45,475 bases of DNA, taken from positions 1 to 45,475 of the forward strand of contig JACPLI010000011.1 in assembly GCA_016186635.1 (NCBI GenBank). Reading direction: 5' to 3'. This document shows, one piece after another, positions 23,761 to 31,762 of this stretch (position 1 is the stretch's first letter; the number at the start of each line of letters is the position of its first letter). This DNA comes from Candidatus Liptonbacteria bacterium (GTDB lineage: Bacteria; Patescibacteriota; Minisyncoccia; UBA6257; 2-01-FULL-56-20). The notes under the pieces are model-generated. The model searched no databases and was not told the origin of the DNA. It saw nothing but the letters and a program-made list of their open reading frames with translations. A program made the position numbers and the translations under genes.

Positions 23761-23789
23761 TTGACGCCCGCACAATACAGGACTACGCT
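23761..23789 (+). promoter_or_regulatory. Candidate promoter of the ParB-HTH gene
   Basis: -35 TTGACG (23761-23766), 17-nt spacer, weak -10 TACGCT (23784-23789). A strong Shine-Dalgarno AAAGGAGAG precedes the ATG at 23850. Confidence 0.4.
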
Positions 23790-23849
23790 TAAGCTATCAG
23801 CAGCACTCCGACAAGTGAATATGGGTGCAACGAGAGAAAGGAGAGAAGT

Positions 23850-25115
23850 ATGACAGAGCGTCAATTCTCAATCATAACCGCCACGGGAGAAAGCAAGTTC
23901 GGAGGGGATCCGGACATCGCGGCGTCACGGGTCATGAGGGAAATGGAGTTTGTACCGACACGAGGACTGGAAGATTCGCCGAACCTCCACAAAAGCGCGA
24001 GACCGAAGGATAAAAATACCTTCGTCCGGCTTTTGGGAGATGGAGATACTGCGCGATTCAAAGTCATGCGCAGAGAGGGTGAGTGTGAAAGAGTGCTCGA
24101 CGAGGGAAAGTTGTACGCAATAGATGCTCCTACGCCGTCAGTACACACCACAACCTTCTATGGGAACGGGGGAAAACTCATCTCATGGGAAATCTGCTGC
24201 TTGCCGTTCGCAAAGAGCAACGCCACAGAAGGAAATGAAAAAGTTGTGAAGGGAATCAGCAATCCTCTCCCTCCACCAAATTCCCCCTCACCCAAAAACC
24301 CTGACCCTCCGCCGCCGAAGCCCAATCCCTTTCCTCCCCCACCGGAGGATGAAGATGAACCACCGCAACCGCCGAAACCCAAGCAACCGCGAAAACCGCG
24401 CAACCCAAAACCAAAGGAACCGGATATGCCACAACCAAACGCAAATGACCGCCTCACTGACCTTCGTCAAAAAATGGACGAGGAGCAAGCGTCAGACAGC
24501 GACATCGCCGCAGTAATTGAGACAGAAATGGATAAAGAGGGCAAAAAAGGAGACAACCTCGCGAAGATCGTGGAAGTACTCGGCCGTTCGAATCCATGGG
24601 TGTACCGGTATTATCACCTGAGGAATCTTGTCCCAAAACTGAAGCCGCTCATTGATGAGATGGGCATGTCGGTAGCAGTGGAGATTTCCGCCGCGCCGGA
24701 CTTTAACCAGTGGAATATCTGGCAAAAAGTGAGGCAGGTGGAATCACCCCGGGAACGTCTGAAGGTCGCGCAACAACTCTGTGAAAGACGGGAGGCGAAA
24801 ACGGATGCGCATAAAGGGTCTGCGGCAAAAAATGACGAAAGGGGCAAACGCCGGACGCAACGCGCGCACCCGCACAACGAAAGTGAGGGCATCGCGGCGA
24901 TTGACGAATTCGTCCAGCAACTCGCGAAGGCCGACATGAATGGAGGACTAACTTCCGACGCGTTCGCCGCCTTCGTGCGTAGCAAAACCGCCGGGGACCT
25001 TGAGGGAACCATCCGCACGCTCGAGGCAAGCCGCAAGAGTATCGGCGAAATCATCAAAGGCGTACTCGCGGCGTACGAGAAAATCGCGGCACCGCTTCTC
25101 AAAACCAAGCACTAA
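23850..25115 (+). CDS. ParB/KorB-type HTH protein with novel N-terminal domain and Pro-rich linker
   Basis: 421 residues. The N-terminal domain (1-135) is unrecognised. A Pro/Lys/Asp linker (about 137-205) follows. The 210-330 region resembles the ParB central HTH domain: DIAAVIETEMDKEG, IVEVLGRSNPWVYRYYHLRN, LVPKLKPLIDEMGMSVAVEI, then a helical PRERLKVAQQLCE. A helical C-terminal domain ends KTKH. The ParB CTPase (GERRxR) part is absent, so it is not a standard chromosome-segregation ParB; it may be a DNA-binding adaptor or plasmid-type regulator. It has a strong ribosome-binding site and probably its own promoter. Confidence 0.7.
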   Translation: MTERQFSIITATGESKFGGDPDIAASRVMREMEFVPTRGLEDSPNLHKSARPKDKNTFVRLLGDGDTARFKVMRREGECERVLDEGKLYAIDAPTPSVHTTTFYGNGGKLISWEICCLPFAKSNATEGNEKVVKGISNPLPPPNSPSPKNPDPPPPKPNPFPPPPEDEDEPPQPPKPKQPRKPRNPKPKEPDMPQPNANDRLTDLRQKMDEEQASDSDIAAVIETEMDKEGKKGDNLAKIVEVLGRSNPWVYRYYHLRNLVPKLKPLIDEMGMSVAVEISAAPDFNQWNIWQKVRQVESPRERLKVAQQLCERREAKTDAHKGSAAKNDERGKRRTQRAHPHNESEGIAAIDEFVQQLAKADMNGGLTSDAFAAFVRSKTAGDLEGTIRTLEASRKSIGEIIKGVLAAYEKIAAPLLKTKH

Positions 25116-25137
25116 ACCACTGATGAAAGGAGGGTAA

Positions 25138-25158
25138 ATGACTGAAGAACATAGTTAA
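25138..25158 (+). CDS. Six-codon mini-ORF with a perfect Shine-Dalgarno
   Basis: AAAGGAGGG lies 3 nt before ATG, which opens MTEEHS and a stop. The stop overlaps the first arm of a hairpin (25156-25188). It may be an attenuation-type leader or a remnant start region after the ParB-HTH gene. Confidence that it is translated is modest. Confidence 0.35.
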   Translation: MTEEHS

Positions 25159-25188
25159 GGGCGGACATCCTCGCGGTGCCCGCCCTTA
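25156..25188 (+). terminator. Stem-loop after the ParB-HTH unit
   Basis: The stem TAAGGGCGG/CCGCCCTTA (25156-25164, 25180-25188) is strong but has no following T-run, so termination is uncertain. Confidence 0.45.
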
Positions 25189-25222
25189 CTCGTCCCCGCA
25201 CAACCGCCCAACCTCACACAAT

Positions 25223-25268
25223 CCAAAATGACGTTGTAATAACGATCGTTATTACAACGTCATTTTGG
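25223..25268. repeat. 46-bp perfect palindrome without loop
   Basis: Bases 25223-25268 equal their own reverse complement, centred on AACGATCGTT. It lies between the convergent ParB-HTH gene and guaB. The ends CCAAAATG/CATTTTGG are not a proper T-run. It could be a dyad operator or a bidirectional RNA hairpin. Confidence 0.85.
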
Positions 25269-25316
25269 TGTCCGCTTGGTATCCACTTGGTATCCGCCGC
25301 CCGCACCACTCTCGCG

Positions 25317-26855
25317 CTATATTCCCTCCTTCTGAAACGTCCCATAGTTCGGCATCTCGTGCGTAATCGTAACGTCGTGGGGGTGGGACTCCTCCGCGGC
25401 GCCTTCCGAGAGCCGGTGAAAGTCCGCCTTCGCGTGAAGTTCATCTATATCTTTCGCGCCCACGTACCCCATCCCCCGCCGCAAGCCCTCCGCAAGCTGA
25501 AGCAACACGCCGCCCACGGCACCACGGTAGGGCACAAGCCCCTCGACGCCCTCGGGGAAATATGACGCCTTCCCCGGCCTCGCCTGGCGGTACCGCTCCC
25601 GCGACGCCCTGCTCTGCTGCATGGCGCCAAGCGAGCCCATGCCGCGGTAGTCCTTGTACGTAATCCCGTTCACAAGCACTTTTTCTCCCGGCGCCTCGTC
25701 CGTGCCCGCAAACAGCATCCCCGCCATCACGGAATCCGCCCCCGCGCCCAAGGCAACCGGAATGTCGCCCGCGTAGCGGATGCCGCCGTCCGCGCAAAGC
25801 GGAATGCCGTAGCCGCGGAGCGCCTTCTCAGAGTTGTGCACGGCGGTTACTTGCGGGCACCCTATGCCCGCCACAATCCGCGTGGTGCAGATGGAGCCGG
25901 GCCCCTGCCCCACTTTCACGCCGTCCGCGCCCGCATCCGCCAAGCGCTTCGCCGACTCACCCTCCGAGACGTTCCCCGCCACCACGTCTGTCTTTGGAAA
26001 CCGCTTCTTCAGTTCCTTGAGCATTTTCAGCGCACGCGGCGTGTCGCCGTGCGCGGTGTCGAGCACGAGCACGTCCACGCCGCGGCTTGCAAGGAGCTCC
26101 GCGCGCGCAAGTTCCCCCTCCCCCACCCCGATTGCGGCGCCCACGCGGAGGTGCCCTTCCTTGTCCACATTGTAGCGCGAGGACTCTTCCCCCCCGAGGA
26201 GCACCCGCTTCGCATCCGAGAACACATAGACGCCCGTGAGTTTCCCTTTTTTATCCACGAGCGGGAGAAATTTCTTCTTCCGCTTGAGCATGATGCCGAA
26301 CGCGGCTTTGAGGTTTGTCCCCGCGGGTGCCGTGACCGGCGTCCGCGTCATCACCGCCGCGGCTTTCCTTGAGCGGTCGGTGCAAAACTCGAAATCGCTC
26401 CCCGAGAGCACTCCCGCGAGCGTGCCGTCATCTTTGACCACGGGAAAACTGTGGAACCCCCACCCCTGCTCCTCGCGCATCTTCTCGATGTCGCCGATAG
26501 AGTCCCCTTCCTTCACGCAAATCGGCTTTTCAATGACCGCATTCAGGTAGAGCTTCACGCGCGTGACGAACGCCGCTTGCTTTTCGGGCAGGAGCCCCGT
26601 GTGGATAATCCCCAGCCCGCCGTGCTTCGCGAGCTCAATCGCCATCTTATATTCCGTCACGCGGTCCATCGGCGCACTCACGATGGGGATTTTCAAGGGT
26701 ACGCGGCGCGAGAACTTGCTCTCGAGCGCCGCATCCGCCGGCGAGGTCTCCGAGTAGCCGGTTTTGAGTCGCACGTCAGCGTAGGTCAAGGCAAGCCCCT
26801 GGACCTCGATTTTCGCAAAAAATGCGTCCTTCCTCCGTGCTGCCGCTCTCCTCAT
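25317..26855 (-). CDS. guaB: IMP dehydrogenase
   Basis: 512 residues; oxidises IMP to XMP with NAD, the committed step to GTP. The TIM barrel is interrupted by a CBS pair (about 108-225). The catalytic Cys323 lies in GVKVGQGPGSICTTRIVAG, the substrate loop is CADGGIRYAGDIPVALGAGA, and the mobile flap YRGMGSLGAMQ ... is present. Length and order match bacterial GuaB. It is convergent with the ParB-HTH gene; a 46-bp palindrome lies beyond its 3' end. The start at MRRAAARRKD could be a few codons downstream. Confidence 0.95.
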   Translation of the reverse strand: MRRAAARRKDAFFAKIEVQGLALTYADVRLKTGYSETSPADAALESKFSRRVPLKIPIVSAPMDRVTEYKMAIELAKHGGLGIIHTGLLPEKQAAFVTRVKLYLNAVIEKPICVKEGDSIGDIEKMREEQGWGFHSFPVVKDDGTLAGVLSGSDFEFCTDRSRKAAAVMTRTPVTAPAGTNLKAAFGIMLKRKKKFLPLVDKKGKLTGVYVFSDAKRVLLGGEESSRYNVDKEGHLRVGAAIGVGEGELARAELLASRGVDVLVLDTAHGDTPRALKMLKELKKRFPKTDVVAGNVSEGESAKRLADAGADGVKVGQGPGSICTTRIVAGIGCPQVTAVHNSEKALRGYGIPLCADGGIRYAGDIPVALGAGADSVMAGMLFAGTDEAPGEKVLVNGITYKDYRGMGSLGAMQQSRASRERYRQARPGKASYFPEGVEGLVPYRGAVGGVLLQLAEGLRRGMGYVGAKDIDELHAKADFHRLSEGAAEESHPHDVTITHEMPNYGTFQKEGI

Positions 26856-26916
26856 GCATCCACCCTACCAGACGAGGACGAAAACGCAACCCATCACCAC
26901 CGAACCGCCACACACC

Positions 26917-26944
26917 TTGCGCCCTCAAAAGGCGGGTGTAGGAT
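26917..26944 (+). promoter_or_regulatory. Candidate promoter for the gene at 26975
   Basis: -35 TTGCGC (26917-26922), 16-nt spacer, -10 TAGGAT (26939-26944). Confidence 0.4.
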
Positions 26945-26974
26945 AGTCGCAGACAGCTTTGAGAAAGCAAAACT

Positions 26975-27262
26975 ATGAACAAAAACGAAAGGGGGCGCGA
27001 CGCTCCGAAATCAGTCGCATGCGGTGATCAAATTCTATTCAGCGAAGTGCCGGCAACCAGCCGCATCATCTTCACCATGATGCCCAGCGGCCAATGGGGA
27101 GAGAACCAGTATTACACAAAGCTCACGACGTACGGCGACCAGGCGTCGCTTGTGCAAGGCGCTGCTGGGTCGTGGGAACTGACCAGCATGATCCGGCCCG
27201 CGAAACCCGATGACCTCGCGATAATCGTCGAGATACTCGAAAAAACAATCGGCAGCATATAA
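26975..27262 (+). CDS. Small protein of a new paralogous family (95 aa)
   Basis: 95 residues. From residue 19 it aligns by eye with the gene at 27408: GDQILF ... FTMMPSGQWGEN ... YGDQASLVQ ... W ... R ... DDLAIIVEILE against GDTISF ... FTMKPEGKWRAD ... YRGEALLVE ... W ... R ... NEQVAIIEVLD. This suggests a compact beta-rich domain. I know no named family. It is followed immediately by a strong Shine-Dalgarno and a 37-codon ORF. Confidence 0.65.
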   Translation: MNKNERGRDAPKSVACGDQILFSEVPATSRIIFTMMPSGQWGENQYYTKLTTYGDQASLVQGAAGSWELTSMIRPAKPDDLAIIVEILEKTIGSI

Positions 27263-27275
27263 AAAAGGAGGGCTT

Positions 27276-27389
27276 ATGGATAAAGAATTGAAGCCCGTTG
27301 GTGAACACAATCGCCAGCGGGTTTCTCTTTACTTTACTCCGCGAGCGGCAAGGAGTAGGATGGGCACACGCAACTTGAACAACTTTTAA
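27276..27389 (+). CDS. 37-codon ORF with strong Shine-Dalgarno
   Basis: AAGGAGG lies 5 nt upstream of ATG. The product is MDKELKPVGEHNRQRVSLY plus a basic tail. The DNA also folds (AAGCCCG/CGGGTTT, about 27290-27322) like a weak terminator, so this may be a translated leader or a decayed start. The parallel with 25138-25158 is notable. Confidence 0.4.
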   Translation: MDKELKPVGEHNRQRVSLYFTPRAARSRMGTRNLNNF

Positions 27390-27407
27390 CCAAGAAAGGA
27401 GAGTCCT

Positions 27408-27800
27408 ATGCAGGAACTCACCAGAACCGAACTTGAAGATTTTATTCTCTCGCTCGCCGGACTGAATCACGTCACTCTTTTTGCCGAAACTTCCCGAATC
27501 GGCGAGATGGTCGCACGAATCAGAGGGAGCCGCATGGCAAGCGCGCGACCGAAACTCCAAACGGGCGACACCATCTCCTTCGGACAGATTGAGGGGAATG
27601 TGGTCTTCACGATGAAACCCGAAGGCAAGTGGCGCGCAGACGCCACATTCATCAGGCGCGAAGGGTACCGAGGCGAAGCGCTGCTCGTCGAGTGGATACC
27701 GGAAGAAAACATGTGGATGCGGACGACTGCCGCCCGCGCGCCCATCGGCGACAACGAGCAAGTGGCCATCATCGAGGTGCTCGACGCACCGCTCGAGTGA
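27408..27800 (+). CDS. Small protein of the same paralogous family (130 aa)
   Basis: 130 residues. A helical N-terminus (MQELTRTELEDFILSLAG) precedes the shared domain (about 53-128): TGDTISFGQIEG, VVFTMKPEGKW, GEALLVEWIPE and QVAIIEVLD. A strong Shine-Dalgarno AAAGGAGAG precedes the ATG, and a hairpin terminator follows. The end of the ParB-HTH protein's N-terminal domain (GDGDTARF ... EGNEKVV) may be a remote relative, but that is weak. Confidence 0.65.
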   Translation: MQELTRTELEDFILSLAGLNHVTLFAETSRIGEMVARIRGSRMASARPKLQTGDTISFGQIEGNVVFTMKPEGKWRADATFIRREGYRGEALLVEWIPEENMWMRTTAARAPIGDNEQVAIIEVLDAPLE

Positions 27801-27818
27801 AATACCTCGCGGTTATTT

Positions 27819-27842
27819 GAAACCACCCTCACCGGTGGTTTC
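27819..27842 (+). terminator. Hairpin terminator
   Basis: The 9-bp stem GAAACCACC/GGTGGTTTC has a 6-nt loop. The T-run lies mostly within the stem. Confidence 0.6.
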
Positions 27843-27845
27843 TCC

Positions 27846-27874
27846 TTGCTAGTCGCTTCATAAAGTGGTAGATT
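27846..27874 (+). promoter_or_regulatory. Promoter for the gene at 28011
   Basis: -35 TTGCTA (27846-27851), 17-nt spacer, -10 TAGATT (27869-27874). It gives a leader of about 130 nt that ends with the hairpin GGGGC/GCCCC just before the AAGGAG ribosome-binding site. Confidence 0.5.
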
Positions 27875-28010
27875 CTCCCCACGTTGCTCACGAATGGATA
27901 CTGGACGTTCGGGAGTGATAACTCAACACGCAGTATTGAAAATTCAGCAAGCTTCCCGGTATGGAGCAAGCTGAAACAACCGGGGCGCATGTTAGCCCCA
28001 AGGAGCACAG

Positions 28011-28466
28011 ATGCAAACAGATGACCTGCGAGCATTGCTCGCAGAATTGCTCGTGAAAGCCGAAAGCACTCGGAGATCGGCGGCGGAAGTGGAAATGATG
28101 GCTACTCGGGCGTTGGGACTGCTCGACTCCCCTGTCGACTCCCCTGAAAAGGATGGCAGCGATGTGAAAGCAACGGGATTTGGGAGCGCCGTTGACATCG
28201 AGGCCACCACGGCGAGCGGAGCGACAATCGCTGCGGTCAATCGAGAGGCGGAAGCTCTCACTACAAACGTCCCACCGCAACCCCCCGCTACTCCGATTCC
28301 CGGAGATGCCGCGGCGGAGATGGACACCAATCCGCAACAGAACGCGACCGCCGAAGAACCCACCCGGCAAGTCGAGACCGCCGAAGGCACGGTCGGGGCT
28401 CCAGAACCGGAAACGCCGACTGCCACCCCCGAACCGAAGCCCGAAGAAGAACCAGTGTCCGCTTAA
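28011..28466 (+). CDS. Acidic low-complexity protein (151 aa)
   Basis: 151 residues. A helical start (MQTDDLRALLAELLVKAEST) is followed by a long disordered Ala/Pro/Glu/Thr-rich tail ending PEPKPEEEPVSA. No TM helix or domain is visible. The AAGGAG ribosome-binding site lies 5 nt before the ATG, directly after a hairpin. It belongs to the same series of strongly ribosome-bound monocistronic genes. Function unknown. Confidence 0.55.
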   Translation: MQTDDLRALLAELLVKAESTRRSAAEVEMMATRALGLLDSPVDSPEKDGSDVKATGFGSAVDIEATTASGATIAAVNREAEALTTNVPPQPPATPIPGDAAAEMDTNPQQNATAEEPTRQVETAEGTVGAPEPETPTATPEPKPEEEPVSA

Positions 28467-28510
28467 CCGACAGCCAAAAAACCCCTCCCCTTCCGGGAGG
28501 GAAACAAGCG

Positions 28511-28548
28511 AAACCCCCACCTTGGGCAACCAGGTGGGCGTTTTGTCT
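28511..28548 (+). terminator. Intrinsic terminator
   Basis: The stem CCCACCT/AGGTGGG (28516-28522, 28532-28538) is followed by CGTTTTGTCTTT. Confidence 0.75.
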
Positions 28549-28667
28549 TTAGACGCCTTATATTTTAATACACTTAAAGATTGCCGCACGCAAAAAGGGG
28601 CACCATGCCCCCTGCAAAAATGAGCGTATTTTGAAATTTTCCCACTCCCGCGAAGAAAAATACTTAC

Positions 28668-28676
28668 TTATCCACA
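28668..28676 (+). promoter_or_regulatory. Consensus DnaA box upstream of nrdA
   Basis: TTATCCACA, an exact match to the DnaA box, lies 8 nt before the nrdA -35. DnaA regulates nrdAB in Escherichia coli through upstream boxes, so a link is plausible. One box alone can occur by chance. Confidence 0.5.
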
Positions 28677-28683
28677 GAAAGTT

Positions 28684-28713
28684 TTGGTTGCCGGGGCGGA
28701 GGGCAGGTATACT
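28684..28713 (+). promoter_or_regulatory. Promoter of the nrd operon
   Basis: -35 TTGGTT (28684-28689), 18-nt spacer, -10 TATACT (28708-28713). No palindrome matching an NrdR box was seen. Confidence 0.5.
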
Positions 28714-28753
28714 AGAGGTACGGCGAAAAAAATTTTGTATACACCCGCACACC

Positions 28754-31675
28754 ATGGTCATCGAGCAGATTAAGAAGCGGAACGGAAGCATCGTGGGATT
28801 CGACCGCACGCGCATCGAGCGTGCGATGGACAAAGCGTTCATCGCGACCGGCGTACCGGTTGAGGAGAAAACGCTCTTTGAACTCACCAACAGGGTCATC
28901 GAGGAGCTTGAAGCAAAGTTCGGCGAGAAAATCCCCGGCGTCGAGGACATTCAGGATGTCGTGGAGCGCCGCCTTGCGGACGCGGGCTATTTCAACGTCG
29001 CAAAGTCCTACATCGTCTACCGGCGCGAGCGCGAAAAAGTGCGCGAGCGGAAGAAATGGGAAACGCTTGAGCGCGTGGCGCGCCGCGAATTGAGCGTAAA
29101 ACGCCGCGATGGCTCCGTGGCGCGCTTCGACGTCGCGGAAATCGAGCGCGCGGTGCGAAACGTGGCAAACAAGTATCCGGAAGCGGCAATCAATGTGTAC
29201 GAAATTTTGGAAGACGTGAAGACAGGGCTCTACGACGGCATCACGACGTCCGAAATCAACCAGGTGGTGCTCATGGCCTTGAAGGCGCGCATCGAGCGCG
29301 ACCCGGTGTACTCCTCCATCGCCGCGCGGTTTCTGGTGAACGACCTCCACAAAGAAATTTTGGGTGTTGATGAGTTCGAAGAAGGATTCCGTGACGCGCA
29401 CCAAAAAGGGTTCGCGCAGGCGATGCGGCGGGGCGTCGAGTGCGGGCGCTTCGACGCGTGCTTCCTCGAGGCGGACTTGGAGAAACTGGGCATGGCGCTT
29501 GTCCCCTCGCGCGACGCGCTTTTTGAATACATGGGGATGCAGACGCTCTACGACCGCTACTTCATGCGGGACTATGAGCAAAACGTATTCGAAACCCCGC
29601 AGTTCTTCTGGATGCGCGTGGCACTGGGGCTCTCTCTCACCGAAAAAGACCGGGAAGCGCGCGCGATTGAGTTTTACGAAGTAATGTCCACGCTCCGCTA
29701 TGTGCCCTCGACTCCCACGCTTCTCCACTCAGGCACCGTGCACCCCCAGATGAGCTCGTGTTACCTTACGACCATCGAGGATGACCTCGCGCACATCTTC
29801 AAGTGCGTGGGCGACAACGCCCAGCTTTCGAAGTGGTCCGGCGGCATCGGGAATGACTGGAGCAACCTCCGCGCGGTGGGCGCGCTTATCAAGAGCACGA
29901 ACACCACGAGCCAAGGGGTCATTCCCTTCCTTAAAGTGATTGACGCGACCACCGCCTCCATCAACCGGAGCGGCAAGCGCCGCGGCGCCACCTGCGCCTA
30001 CCTTGAAACATGGCACTACGAAATCGAGGACTTCCTCGAGCTCCGCAAAAACACCGGCGACGAGCGCAGGAGAACTCACGACATCAACACCGCAAACTGG
30101 ATTCCCGACCTCTTTATGAAGCGGCTCCGCGCGGGCGGCCTATGGACGCTTTTCTCCCCTGATGAGGCGCCCGACCTCCACCACCTCTACGGGAAAAAAT
30201 TTGAGGAAAAATATGCGGAGTATGAAGCGAAGGCAAGCCGTGGAGAAATCCGCCTCTGGAAACGCGTGAAAGCGCAAGACCTTTGGCGGAAAATGATTAC
30301 GATGCTCTTCGAAACGGGCCACCCGTGGCTCACGTGGAAGGACCCCTCGAACATCCGTTCTCCGCAGGACCACGCGGGCGTCGTGCACTGCTCAAACCTC
30401 TGCACGGAAATCACGCTGAACACCTCCGCTGAGGAAACGGCGGTCTGCAACCTCGGGTCACTGAACCTCGTGCGGCACTTCGTCCCGTTATCCCGCCAAG
30501 GCGGGATGCCTCTAACGGGATTCGAGAACGGTGGTGTCATAGATTATGACCTCCTCGCGTCGAGCATTGCGACCGCCATGCGGATGCTCGACAACGTGAT
30601 TGACTTGAACTACTACCCCACGAAAGAAGCGGAGACATCGAACCTCCGGCACCGCCCCGTGGGGCTAGGGCTCATGGCGTTCCAAGACCTCCTCTACAAG
30701 CTCGGTCTCCAGTTCGCGAGTGACGACGCGGTTGAGCTCTCTGACAAGCTCATGGAATTCATTTCCTACCACGCGATTCTCGCCTCCGCGAAGCTTGCTG
30801 AGAAACGGGGAACCTACTCAAGCTACAAGGGCTCGAAGTGGGAACGGCAACTCTTCCCGCTTGACACGCTCTCCCTTCTTGAGAGTGAACGCGGCACTCC
30901 CACAGGGATTCCGAAAACCGCGCGGCTCGACTGGACGCCGGTGCGCGAGGCGGTCACGGCGCACGGCATGCGAAACTCGAACTGTCTCGCCATCGCCCCC
31001 ACCGCCACCATCGCAAACATCTCGGGCTGTCTCCCCTCCATCGAGCCGATTTACAAAAATCTCTACGTGAAATCAAACTTCAGCGGAGAATTTACCGTCA
31101 TCAACAAGTACCTCGTGGAAGAATTGAAATCGCTGAACCTCTGGACCGACGAGATTGCGGAAAAGATAAAATATTACGACGGGAGCGTGCAGAAAATCGC
31201 CGAGCTTTCGGAAAACCTCCGCGGGCGGTACAAAGAGGTCTTTGAGATTGACGCGCACTGGATAGTCGCCCACGCGGCGCGGCGCGGGAAGTGGCTCGAC
31301 CAGAGCCAGTCGGTGAATATCTTCACCGCGAGCGAGTCGGGGCCGTTTGTCTCCGACGTCTACATGGATGCGTGGGAAAAGGGACTCAAAACCACCTATT
31401 ACCTCCGGACGCTCGGCGCCTCCTCAATAGAGAAAAGTACCCTGGACATCAACAAAAAATTCGAATCTTCGCGCGCAGACACCGCAATCGCTGCAGCGCC
31501 GGTCGCGGAAGCGACGCCTGCGAATGCCGACCTCCCCATCAATCCCCAACCCCAGGCGCGCGCCGAATTCGCCGTGGCGCCGGGAGCCGGCACGGGAGTA
31601 AAAGACCCCACTATAATCTCCGCAAGCGCGGTGATTCACGTTGCCGAAGGAGGCATTTGCGAGGCGTGCCAGTGA
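28754..31675 (+). CDS. nrdA: Class I ribonucleotide reductase, large subunit
   Basis: 973 residues from MVIEQIKKRNG (28754); the frame extends to 28631 without homology. It reduces ribonucleoside diphosphates with NrdB. Two ATP-cone domains (about 2-90 and 105-190) precede the catalytic barrel. Redox/active Cys are C336 (SSCYL), C550 with E552 (NLCTEI) and C565 (AVCNLGSLN). TYYLRTLGASSIE carries the Tyr pair of the radical path. CEACQ at the C-terminus is the reducing pair. RQGGMPLTGF (near 30482-30522) comes from an in-frame repeat, and a Pro/Ala linker precedes the tail. Confidence 0.95.
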   Translation: MVIEQIKKRNGSIVGFDRTRIERAMDKAFIATGVPVEEKTLFELTNRVIEELEAKFGEKIPGVEDIQDVVERRLADAGYFNVAKSYIVYRREREKVRERKKWETLERVARRELSVKRRDGSVARFDVAEIERAVRNVANKYPEAAINVYEILEDVKTGLYDGITTSEINQVVLMALKARIERDPVYSSIAARFLVNDLHKEILGVDEFEEGFRDAHQKGFAQAMRRGVECGRFDACFLEADLEKLGMALVPSRDALFEYMGMQTLYDRYFMRDYEQNVFETPQFFWMRVALGLSLTEKDREARAIEFYEVMSTLRYVPSTPTLLHSGTVHPQMSSCYLTTIEDDLAHIFKCVGDNAQLSKWSGGIGNDWSNLRAVGALIKSTNTTSQGVIPFLKVIDATTASINRSGKRRGATCAYLETWHYEIEDFLELRKNTGDERRRTHDINTANWIPDLFMKRLRAGGLWTLFSPDEAPDLHHLYGKKFEEKYAEYEAKASRGEIRLWKRVKAQDLWRKMITMLFETGHPWLTWKDPSNIRSPQDHAGVVHCSNLCTEITLNTSAEETAVCNLGSLNLVRHFVPLSRQGGMPLTGFENGGVIDYDLLASSIATAMRMLDNVIDLNYYPTKEAETSNLRHRPVGLGLMAFQDLLYKLGLQFASDDAVELSDKLMEFISYHAILASAKLAEKRGTYSSYKGSKWERQLFPLDTLSLLESERGTPTGIPKTARLDWTPVREAVTAHGMRNSNCLAIAPTATIANISGCLPSIEPIYKNLYVKSNFSGEFTVINKYLVEELKSLNLWTDEIAEKIKYYDGSVQKIAELSENLRGRYKEVFEIDAHWIVAHAARRGKWLDQSQSVNIFTASESGPFVSDVYMDAWEKGLKTTYYLRTLGASSIEKSTLDINKKFESSRADTAIAAAPVAEATPANADLPINPQPQARAEFAVAPGAGTGVKDPTIISASAVIHVAEGGICEACQ
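30482..30522. repeat. In-frame palindromic repeat inside nrdA
   Basis: CCCGTTATCCCGCC and GGCGGGATGCCTCTAACGGG form nested inverted repeats. GCCTCTAACGGG is shared with the insertion at 44168-44229. Confidence 0.65.
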
Positions 31676-31689
31676 GTGTAATGCGAATA

Positions 31690-31760
31690 CCGCCTTTCGA
31701 TGTCATTCCCGCGAAGCTTGTCCTCGCGAAAGCGGGGAGCGGGAATCCAGTAGCATCGCG
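31690..31760. repeat. Dispersed palindromic repeat after nrdA
   Basis: GTCATTCCCGCGAAGCTTG ... GCGGGAGCGGGAATCCAG type sequence, related to the copy at 32070-32165 before nrdB. Both are short mobile-like palindromes. Confidence 0.55.
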
Positions 31761-31762
31761 CA

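Noticed and set aside
23850-25115. Chromosome-partition ParB
   Set aside because: The N-terminal CTPase motif and a parA neighbour are absent; only the HTH part is ParB-like.
28712-29728. 338-codon minus-strand frame opposite nrdA
   Set aside because: Shadow of nrdA; composition only.
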